A stretch of DNA of 64,000 nt from Hexactinellida sp. DTS-2022 (lineage: Eukaryota > Porifera > Hexactinellida): contig JAPNXP010000012.1 of NCBI GenBank assembly GCA_028753945.1, forward strand, positions 4,610,501 to 4,674,500. Direction: 5' to 3'. The notes under the pieces were generated by a model that was given only the letters and a program-made list of their open reading frames with translations, made no database searches and was not told the DNA's origin. Shown here piece after piece: positions 10,505-19,398 of this stretch; the first letter of the stretch is position 1; every line of letters begins with the position of its first letter. Made by a program: the position numbers and the translations under genes.

Positions 10505-13500
10505 TCACATCGAGTAGTTAAACATGACGTCCTGCTGAGCTAACTCTAACAACATTGGATCATCAAAAAACTTATTAATGGACACATCTTCACTGAGCCC
10601 CTTCCTCCTGCGAGTCTTTACCATGAACTCCCTGGCCAAGTAAGGAACGGGCTGGGGCTCTAGGGGCCGGATAACGATGCTCTTGTCGAGTGGGTCCCCG
10701 GGCACTATCTGCCAGTGGTTGAAAACTGACAGACAAAAGGTCTGGCCCTGTGTGTGTGTACGAAGGTCTGTTTCAAATCCGAAAGAGTCGATCGCTGGCA
10801 TATAAGCCTTGATGAGATAGAGAGGCGAGCCAGGGATCGGTGCATCCTGCGTCGCGTGTCCTCTCCTCTTGCCCAGTACTGTGTACACTGCAGACACGCA
10901 GTCAGCTGGGCCCACCACCTCCACGTAGTTGTACGGCTCCATCAGACGAGGGGTCGCCATTAGGAAGGCGGAGTACGCCACGCGTCTAGCCGTGGGGATT
11001 ATCTGTCCGCCGGCCCTCTGGAGACGGTCCTGACTGATAACGGCGTCTAGGATCTTAAACTTAACATTCCGAATAGGCTCGTCGGCCAGGGGGCCCTCCC
11101 TGCTGCCCCACTGGAAGCCCTGCACGATGGAGGATTTGACAGAATTCAAGAGAGTCTTGTCCACTTCGGAGGGGAGGGTGTCGTCAACAAGAATATTCGG
11201 ACCGTTCGAATCAGGACCAAATGCCCAAATTGAACGAGCAGCAAACAAATCCCAATCGTATTTGCTACGAAAGAAATCTCCAAGATTCTTGTTGTCCGAC
11301 GAATACAACACCACTTCATTCTCTATATCTTCTGCCAGTCCCTTCTCCAGAGGCTCAGCTATCATAGTAAGCTTGTTTTTCTTGTTGGGCGTCTCTGCAA
11401 AACATTTGAGAGAAGAGGTTTCTATCACGGTCTCACAAAAAGTGACAACAGGATCTGAAACCTATAAATTGAGTGTAGATTTAAAAGTATTAGTTTGTAT
11501 TACTAAAGACATTTACAGGCTTTAGTATAAATGGGATTACTTGTAAGATTAGATGGTTATACAATTGGTTTCAGTGTACATAAAAATCTAAAGTTGATAT
11601 TCGAATTCAGCTGAAGTTATTTACTGAAATACTAGTATAATTAATTATATTTTGACAAATTACTAACATTATTCACAATATTAAAGGATTGGTGTTAGTT
11701 CAGGTTTAAAATAAGAAATGGTATACGAATTGTTGAATAATCGGGAAGCAAAAAATTTACTGAAAAGAAAAGGATAATATCAAAACACTAGAATAATAGT
11801 ACAGGTAAATTAACAACTTGTTGTAACCAATTTAGTTTAAATATTATTTATAATTATATATGTAAATTATTCTCTACTTTAATTATGTAAGATATAGCAA
11901 ATTACAACTATACATTACATATAGTTGGAACTATGTTTTAATTTTAGACAATAATTTGAATACAAAGTCCAAAAATGACTGTTGGGACATAAAATGAAAA
12001 ATTATCTCACTGATTATTAGATCATATGATTTATACAAGTTAACAAGTTATGCTAATTATCACCTTAATGTCGATGTCAGCGTATACCCTCCTGAGGTCA
12101 TGCATAACACAATCCAGGTACAGCTCCCCTGTCCCCAGGACCACGTGTTCCCCCGACTCCTCAACCCGCGTGGAAAGCAGAGGGTAGCTCTTGTTCACCT
12201 TTCTCAGTCCATCCAGCATTTTTGGCAGCTCGCTGGGGTTGACTGGCTCGACTGCTATCTTTATGGTGGACCTGGTGTTGAATCTGAGATGTCTGAACAC
12301 TTCAGCTTCCTCCGAGCCCTCTTGCGAAGTGATTGTAGCTGTTTTGAATATAGTCTGGTCGACCCCCTCAATCAGTACCCAGTTCCCTGCAGGTATACGG
12401 CTGACCTACAGTAGACTCTCGTTAATACGAACATCGAATCGAAGTTTGTTCGTATTATCCAGAAATTAGCATTGATCTGAGTCAGTTGCATGCATTTGTA
12501 TAGGTAGGTTAAATAAACCCTGTATTTGATAGCCGATAATTGACTTATCAAGTGTTCGTATTAACGAGAATACATAGATAGATTTATCAAAAATAATACA
12601 AGAAATTATTAAACTGCTGCAACATAGTGACAAGAGTTTATATATATAGTATGTTATATTAAACATAATTTAATTGTTGGTAGAATCATTCCGGAAGTTT
12701 GACGATGCAAAATAAACCTCAATAAACCAATCAAGTCTAAATTATCAAAACGCAACTTACATAATATGGACGTCAATGACTAACAGTTAATGTGCCACAT
12801 TTAGCGTATACTACTGGATGTATAACTTTGCAAAATTATTCCATGTGTGTATTTCTAAAAAAGGAACCCGTTTGTGCAATCGTATAATACGTATATAACA
12901 TACCGTATGTTTATATTATATCTAAAATAGGGAATTACAGAATACGAGCCCTTCGGTCTCGGTCGCTTTGCGACAGATCGGTGCTACGCACCTCAAGTTA
13001 ACGGCCGCTGTGCGGCCTTACTCCTCACACGTTATGATTTTCAATTTTCATTAATTTGTTTACCTATTGTGAAAAACAACAACAACAAATACTCATATTA
13101 TAAATTATAAATGCGAAATTCGTGTTCAGCATAATTGTTTACCTATAATACCCGGTGAAAGCTAACTTCTAGGTTGATTTTGAATTTTCATTAATTTGTT
13201 CACTTATTTGTGTCAACAACAACAACAAAATATTCATATTATAAATTATGAATGCGAAATTCGTGTTCAGCATACTTGTTTACCTTTAATACCCGTTGAA
13301 AGCTAACTTCTAGGTTGATTTTGAATTTTCATAAATTTGTTTACTTATTTGTGTCAACAACAACAACAAATATTCATATTAAAATTTATAAATGCGAAAT
13401 TCGTGTTCAGCATACTTGTTTACCTATAAAACCCGTTGAAAGCTAACTTCTAGGTTGATTTTGAATTTCATTAATTTGTTTACCTATTTTGTGTAAACAA

Positions 13501-13957
13501 CAACAACAAATATTCACATTATAAATTTATAAATGCGAAAATCGTGTTCAGCATACTTGTTTACCTATAATACCCGTTGAAAGCTAACTTCTAGGTTGAT
13601 TTTGAATTTCATTAATTTGTTTACCTATTTTGTGTAAACAACAACAACAACAAATATTCACATTATAAATTTACAATTGCGAAATTCGTGTTCAGCATAC
13701 TTGTTTACCTATAATACCCGTTGAAAGCTAACTTCTAGGTTGATTTTGAATTTCATTAATTTGTTTACCTATTTTGTGTAAACAACAACAACAAATATTC
13801 ATATTATAAATTTATAAATGCGAAATTCGTGTTCAGCATACTTGTTTACCTATTATAACATTTGTTTACCAATTTTTACATTTGACAGTTAGTTTATATC
13901 TCATATATTAATGTGGTCTCTATTCCCCATCACTATATTATAATCCGGACAAACAAA

Positions 13958-13990
<33 letters not shown>

Positions 13991-16623
13991 CAATCGAGAT
14001 TTAATAATATAGATGTATGAATTTCTAACAATCCACAGAACATTTTTAGTGCCGGCTGCTACGTAGTGGGCCAGTTTTGAAATCACTGAAATATGAATAG
14101 CTACTGTAGTAGACATTTTCTAAAATACTAATTTAGTATCCTTATATTTAGCCATGGCTCAAAACTAACTAACTGGTTACGTTAATTACCAAAGTATCTT
14201 AAAATAGACAGTGGTCGTTCGCCATTATTTATTCAAGGATCATGTAATACCCAATATATAAACTACTGTAGGGAATACATCAGCCCCATTACCTGTATCC
14301 TGTACCTTGCTTCTAGGATCCACAGTCTCCCTACAGTAGCCACTGCGCTGTCCTCTTCGTCCTCTAGTGTGTACCCCTCCCCCAGGACCCTGACCTCCTC
14401 CCCGGCCTGAAGGGTACCACTCATAACACGCCCGAACGCGTGGAACACTGTCCCGTCCTCCGAGGAGTATGACTTGGTGACGTGCACCATGAGCGGGCCG
14501 GCGGGGTCGCAGGAGAGCATGCCTCTGGCTGTCTCCGTGGAGAGGTCCCCGGTGTAGCTGCTGGTTATCTTCTCGCGGGCGCCGGCAGCGGGCCCCGGGA
14601 TGTGACGCGCCATCATCTCAACCAGGCCGCGGTGGTCTCCGAAGAACCTCCTGCAGACGGTGCGCAGGAGAGTGCGTATATTCATGTCCAGCTCTGACTT
14701 AGTCAGACTGATGCCCAGTTCTTGTAGCGTGTATGGGAGACTGTCCTCTGCGTCTCCCACAACCTAACGAGCATACAGTACGTAGAAACGTATGTGTGTA
14801 TTAGGAATGCTATCAGCTGTACCTGTGAGAATATCTTGTAGAGCGGCTCTAGGATAAACTCCACAAAGGTTCTCTGAGCATTCGAGTGAGGCGGCTTCTT
14901 CACAAACGTCCTTCGCGTGGAGAGAAAGTACATGTCGCCCCAGAGCCGACTGGCCAGCTGCTTGGGAGGGAACCCCCCTCCGTAGTGGTCGTGGTACAGC
15001 TGCGCGAAACTGTTGAGCGTGAAAGAGAAGCCGTACATGCCGGAGGAGAAGCAGACGTTTCCGAGCAGCGGCGAGAGAGTGTACTTATCGGAGCCGTCGT
15101 TGTACACCGACAGCACGTTGTTAACCTCCTCTGCGGGCGGGTAATATATAACCAGTATTCAGCCAGAACAGGCGCATAAGTTTGAAAGAAAATGAGAGAT
15201 AATGAGAGAAATTTCCATATAATTCATACAAATGAGTAATTTATGCTCAAACTAATCTAGTCACGCATAAATTTGCCTGACTGAGTATCTATAACGGGAT
15301 ATTATCTGGCGTGACGCACCTATAATCTGTCTCAGCTTGTGGTACGCATCGGCGGGTGGCAGCTTGAGCTCCACCACGAGTCTGTCGATCTTGCTGATGC
15401 AGAGCGTGACGGCCAGACGCTCCTGGACCGCGTGTTTGAGCAGGCGCTCCGAGTTCATCAGGAGTCCCTCGTGCGCGTCCACCACCAGCACCAGACCGTC
15501 GCTCAGTCGGAAGGCAGCCGTCGCTTCGTCCGAGAAGTTAACGTGGCCAGGCACATCCATTATGTTCACCAGGTAGCTCTTGTCTCGGGTATCCTATTAG
15601 ATACTCCGTAAGAATACTGATACAAGTAGGGGCGTTATAACGTTCGTACCGCTTGCAAGGGGAGGGGGTCAACCAATGTGTGACAGACCATCCTATTTAT
15701 ATTACAGACATGTCAAAAATCGTGACATAGGGAGGGGTATATAATTTCCTGGGACTTTACGTTACGTGACGTTCGAACAGTTTGGCTCACAGCGCATACC
15801 TGCAGACACAGAGAGAAGGGGGTGGCCTTAATGCTGAGGCCCCGCTCCTGCTCCACCAGGAGGGTGTCCGTGTACCGAGGGGCCGTGTCCTCGCTGAAGC
15901 GGATGTCGGGGTGCGTCTGCTCGAAGAGACAGTCGCAGAGAGTGGTCTTCCCGTGGTGCAGGTGTCCCGCGAACGAGACGTTCCGCACGAGCTCCGGGTT
16001 GTCCATCAGGTCTGCCAGGAACTCCAGCTGGTAGACCGTCTCGGGGACAGATTGCTCGAGGGAGGCGAACTTCTTCTTCTTCACAGGCTGGATTATGGGC
16101 TGTGAGAGGGGCTGCGTGTCCTCCTCTTGCACCACCGTCTCTACTTCCGGTCCATACACCTAGTGGGACAAGAAACTGCATATCATATTCGGCCACTCAC
16201 TGAGTAATTAGAAATGTAATCGAATACAGTCCAAACCAGTTTTTTATAACACCGGGGTTTTCTAACTAACTATTTATTCTAATTGTGTAAGAAATTCCAA
16301 TTTTGTTTTAATTTCAATCGGTTTATTCTAACTATCGGATTTTTCTTGCTTTATTCCATGCAAATAAATGGTTAGAAAAACCCGGTTTCGACTACCATTA
16401 TTATGTTGCAACATACCTCTAGTGCCGTGGGGTAGTACTTCTTGTCCTCGTGGAGCACGACCTCCATTCCAGACGGGGCCTCAGGGTCTGCGTCGCGTGC
16501 CCCCTCCGAGTCCTGGGAGCCCTCCCCCGCCCCCGCCTGCTCCGCGTCAGAGCTGCTCTCGTCGCTGCTCTCGAGCTCAGGCCCGATGTACGTGCCGAAC
16601 TCGTCGTACTGGTCCAAGTCCAT
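10505..16623 (-). CDS. EFTUD2: U5 snRNP GTPase EFTUD2 / Snu114 (7 exons, 972 aa)
   Basis: EF2-like GTPase of the U5 snRNP that drives spliceosome activation and disassembly in the nucleus. Exons (minus strand): 16417-16623, 15800-16159, 15320-15593, 14823-15130, 14293-14763, 12064-12405, 10505-11461. All joins are GT-AG and phase-consistent, giving 972 aa, the human length. The N-terminus [17 protein letters not shown] plus an acidic stretch, [14 protein letters not shown], the GTPase P-loop [13 protein letters not shown], the later [16 protein letters not shown] and the C-terminal [19 protein letters not shown] are diagnostic. Odd: the guanine-specificity motif NKID is SKID here (codon 15393-15395, residue about 256). 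Introns host MITEs and tandem repeats; intron 5 (12406-14292) is the largest at 1.9 kb. Confidence 0.96.
12409..12574. mobile_element. TA-flanked MITE abutting an EFTUD2 splice acceptor
   Basis: Begins CAGTAGACTCTCGTTAATAC after TA (12407-12408) and ends in the complementary GTTCGTATTAACGAGAATAC. Its left end lies immediately next to the first base of EFTUD2 exon 6 (12405), so the polypyrimidine/branch context and part of the acceptor of that exon come from the element. Confidence 0.65.
12946..13017. repeat. Cluster of four consecutive short GC hairpins
   Basis: In otherwise AT-rich intron DNA, four small stem-loops follow one another: near 12946-12960 (imperfect, GAGCC...GGTCTC), 12962-12974 (GTCGC, loop TTT, GCGAC), 12980-12992 (GGTGC, loop TAC, GCACC) and 13003-13017 (GGCCGC, loop TGT, GCGGCC). 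It sits just upstream of the 140-bp tandem repeat and may be the end of an unidentified element. Confidence 0.6.
13036..13850. repeat. About 140-bp tandem repeat, roughly 6 copies
   Basis: Successive copies of the phrase AGGTTGATTTTGAATTT begin at 13172, 13312, 13452, 13593 and 13738, so the period is 140-145 bp. Each unit also contains (CAA)n and GCGAAATTCGTGTTCAGC. Located within EFTUD2 intron 5. No coding function. Confidence 0.85.
13961..13989. repeat. (AC)n microsatellite
   Basis: Uninterrupted AC dinucleotide run, preceded by an AAAC-rich stretch, within EFTUD2 intron 5. Confidence 0.95.
16227..16393. mobile_element. TA-flanked MITE in EFTUD2 intron 1 (CCGGTTT family)
   Basis: Left end CAGTCCAAACCAGTTTTT, right end reverse-complements to AGTCGAAACCGGGTTTTTC. 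The same family occurs in a DD3-3 intron at 47228-47381. No coding capacity. Confidence 0.6.
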
Positions 16624-16684
16624 TCGGCTAGCAAACCACTAAATAGAGCTCAGTTATTGAATGGAATATTCCTGCAGTTTAGTA

Positions 16685-16843
16685 CAGTGCAATCTCGATT
16701 ATCCGGACTCTTCGATTATCCGGACATAGGTCCAAATCCCAATCCCATACTATTATATATATAATGACCTCGATTGTACGGACTTTAGCTTATACAGACA
16801 TTTTCGTTCGGTCCCAATAGGTCCGGATATCGAGGTTGCAGTG
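16685..16843. mobile_element. TA-flanked MITE (TATCCGGA family)
   Basis: Starts CAGTGCAATCTCGATTATCC after TA and ends with the complement of CACTGCAACCTCGATATCC before TA. Located between the EFTUD2 start and the SAM-domain gene. About 159 bp with internal TCCGGA repeats. Confidence 0.7.
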
Positions 16844-16938
16844 TACCTGCTATGGTAGCAGAGATCAAGAGGTTCCAAATGTCTCATATTCATCACAAGA
16901 AAACTTCTAATTGAATCCTATTAAGTAACAAAATCGTT

Positions 16939-18483
16939 CTAATACTCTGGAAACCGGCTATCTATCTCGTCACATTTCGCGAGCATGGAGTGCTGCAGGA
17001 GTTGGTAAGGAGTCTCGAAGCACTGAGAGCACTCGTGACAGACAAAGGTTCGTCTCTCCTGCCGCGCGAATATGCAGGTGTCCCTGAGAGAGAGCTGGGC
17101 CGTCTGGCCCGGTCTGGCGTAGTCGGTGTTTCCGCGGAGCGGGGGTCTGATCGCGGCTTTTAGCGGCTGCATCTGAGGGTATATGCAGGTGTAGAAGTTG
17201 CTGTAGCGCTTCTTGACAGTGCTAATGATGCGCAGCCGCCGCATGTCCCGCTCCACTTCTGAGTCGCCAGATTCTGGGGAGGTAGATCTGCCTCGAGTTT
17301 CAAAGGGAATCTCTGGTAATGGTCTGTAGAAACGTTTGCTGGTTAGAAGGGGAAGTTTAACTTTCTCGGTTAACACAGGTTTAACCATAACAGGGCCGAA
17401 CTGTGTGTCCTTCTTAACACCTATTCTAAGACGTCTCACTCTCCGTTTAACCTCAGGTCTCTCTGATTTCAGAATTGAAGATAGACTGTTTGTTTGTGCT
17501 CTCTTCTTATTGACTCTGTTTTTAGTAGAAGTGTTAGATTTATCACACAGTTTCCTAACTAACTGAGTGATGTATTTGTCTCTATTATTTGCTGGAAACT
17601 CGTCATTGCTGTTGGTTCCAGTTTGGGACTCTTGTAGCCTGAGAGAGGCAGGCTCGAGCTGAGCAACCAGCGGAGAAGATGGAATGTGGGGAACATCAGG
17701 ATTTGGAGACGGCACCTCGCTAGCGGAACTGGAGGAGGAATTACTTAAGACTACCAGCTCCCCTGGCGTCCGAACAGAGCCTACTACAGCAGGTCTCTCT
17801 GGAACAGCTGATACGCTAGGATGCGTTAGCACTGTTCGTGACTGTATCTCGGTGAGAAATGGTATTATGTTCCCAGGCTTCCTTTTAGGGGGACTGCTGG
17901 GCTTGTTAGAGGGAGATTTTCGTTTCCGTTTTGAACTAACGGGGTTTGAGATGGGAACTGTTTGGGTTGGAGACGGTGAGTCCTCAATGCGATTATCAGT
18001 CAGCTGAGAGGGAACAGCTGGACGTAGTCTTGAGTCTTTTGTTTTCTTATTCTTCAATTTCGTTTTTCGCTTAGCTTGTTTAGAATTCCTCACTCCCAAA
18101 GTGGTTGCTAGGGCAGGTGGGTATTCAGACTCGCCTGGGAGTCTCTTCGAGGGCGGCTCCACATCCGAGGTGTCTGATGCGCCTACAAAACAAAGTATAT
18201 CAGTACTGACTACTGAGCAAACATAATATTGCTCGTAAGAGTAGCTACCTGGTGTTCTCTCGCTCGGGGGATACAGCAGCTCTGTGGCTCGCTTCTTTAT
18301 CATAATTAGGTGTCCGAGCTTAGTTATGCCGAGACAGCTCATGTACTCCGGATGCAGATCTGGGAGCATGCTCAGCTGCAAAGAGTTCTCTGCGAAGGAA
18401 CGCGAATAGGCGTCCCCGCACTCGGGCGGGAGAGACAGCTGGGAGAAGAACTCGGACCAACAGGGAGACTCGCTCCGATGCAT
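16939..18483 (-). CDS. SAM-domain protein (C19orf47-like N-terminus) with C-terminal C2H2 finger
   Basis: Two exons, 18249-18483 and 16939-18182, separated by a 66-bp GT-AG intron, giving 492 aa. Residues about 8-70 form a SAM domain (CWSEFFSQLSLPPECGDAYS, SMLPDLHPEYMSCLGITKLG, then IMIKKRATELL), closest in my reading to the C19orf47 SAM domain. The middle is long, basic and Ser/Pro-rich with nuclear-localisation-like clusters (KRKRKSPS, KRRVRRLR). The end has one C2H2-like finger (CHECSQCFETPYQLLQHSMLAKC). This suggests a nuclear protein, function unknown. I place the start at 18483, because the ATG at 18588 lies inside a hAT MITE. The intron is a multiple of three without stops, so its retention would add 22 residues in frame. 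Confidence 0.78.
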   Translation of the reverse strand: MHRSESPCWSEFFSQLSLPPECGDAYSRSFAENSLQLSMLPDLHPEYMSCLGITKLGHLIMIKKRATELLYPPSERTPGSYSYEQYYVCSVVSTDILCFVGASDTSDVEPPSKRLPGESEYPPALATTLGVRNSKQAKRKTKLKNKKTKDSRLRPAVPSQLTDNRIEDSPSPTQTVPISNPVSSKRKRKSPSNKPSSPPKRKPGNIIPFLTEIQSRTVLTHPSVSAVPERPAVVGSVRTPGELVVLSNSSSSSASEVPSPNPDVPHIPSSPLVAQLEPASLRLQESQTGTNSNDEFPANNRDKYITQLVRKLCDKSNTSTKNRVNKKRAQTNSLSSILKSERPEVKRRVRRLRIGVKKDTQFGPVMVKPVLTEKVKLPLLTSKRFYRPLPEIPFETRGRSTSPESGDSEVERDMRRLRIISTVKKRYSNFYTCIYPQMQPLKAAIRPPLRGNTDYARPGQTAQLSLRDTCIFARQERRTFVCHECSQCFETPYQLLQHSMLAKCDEIDSRFPEY

Positions 18484-18558
18484 CCAGACAGCTACATAGA
18501 CTATAGGTGAGGAAACGTGGACATGGATATTAGTAATTATAATCACATCAGTAGATAG

Positions 18559-18825
18559 CATGGGCGTAAACTTCGCCAAAACACCCATGGTGCCACGACA
18601 CTTTGTTCATCACCTAGTTATATATTTTTCTGAATAACTATTTCATTTCGAGTTAATATGTCTTATTTTTTGTTTAGAAAAATCATTTAACTCGCCATCT
18701 GCTAAATTAAGTTTGTTGGTTAATTTCGGTTTGAAAATGCCAGGGTGCCAGAAACCTTTGGCACCATGGCATCACAGCCACCAGGGTGCCAGGCACCCGC
18801 TGCATACCCCAAGTTTACGCCCCTG
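18559..18825. mobile_element. hAT-type MITE with perfect 8-bp target duplication
   Basis: Ends CATGGGCGTAAACTT and AAGTTTACGCCCCTG, flanked by GTAGATAG on both sides (18551-18558 and 18826-18833). 267 bp, just upstream of the SAM-domain gene. The rest of the 18484-19398 gap shows nothing else except the next element. Confidence 0.85.
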
Positions 18826-19081
18826 GTAGATAGTTACATCATAATTCTGTACCTTGTTTTCCAATAAAATTAATGAACTTACTGGACATTTTCAGTAGAA
18901 TTAAAGAACAATCAATTCAAAGAACAATACCAATAAAAACAAAAGATGGAAATTTCTATAGAATTTAATTCTAATTCACTAGTATGTTTCCTGGAAGTTA
19001 GGTAATGTTAACCAAAGTAGGATGTAAGATGTCGGCTGTGGGTTAAAACCGCTACACAGACAATAGTAGAATTCTACTTAC

Positions 19082-19229
19082 CAGGGGCGTAGGCAGGGGG
19101 GGTTTCCCGTTGCCCGGAAACCCCCCTAAACCTCTTAGATATACGTAACAGTAGTCTAAGTGTACAGAGTCGACTGTACTAGTAAGCTGTTTGGAAACCC
19201 CCCTAGTGACCACCCTGGCTACGCCCCTG
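19082..19229. mobile_element. Short inverted-repeat element (CAGGGGCGTAG family)
   Basis: Begins CAGGGGCGTAGGCAGGGGG and ends CTGGCTACGCCCCTG, with internal GGGTTTCC/GGAAACCCCCC complementarity. Flanked by CTTAC on both sides (5 bp). hAT-like ends but a short target duplication, so the superfamily is uncertain. Confidence 0.65.
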
Positions 19230-19398
19230 CTTACCGCACAATAACTACAATTAATCGCTGACTAATAAAATAATAATTCATAATTTCGGAATACACACTG
19301 AAATAAAATAAATAATCTCAAACAGAATAAAACCTAAAAGTGACTACTGTTGCGGGATAAAATAAAAAACGTTTATGAATGAATGGAGCTAAGCTAGA

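Noticed and set aside
18484-18588. Upstream extension of the SAM-domain protein (MGVLAKFTPML...)
   Set aside because: Its ATG lies inside a hAT MITE with its own target duplication, and the SAM domain begins at the later Met.
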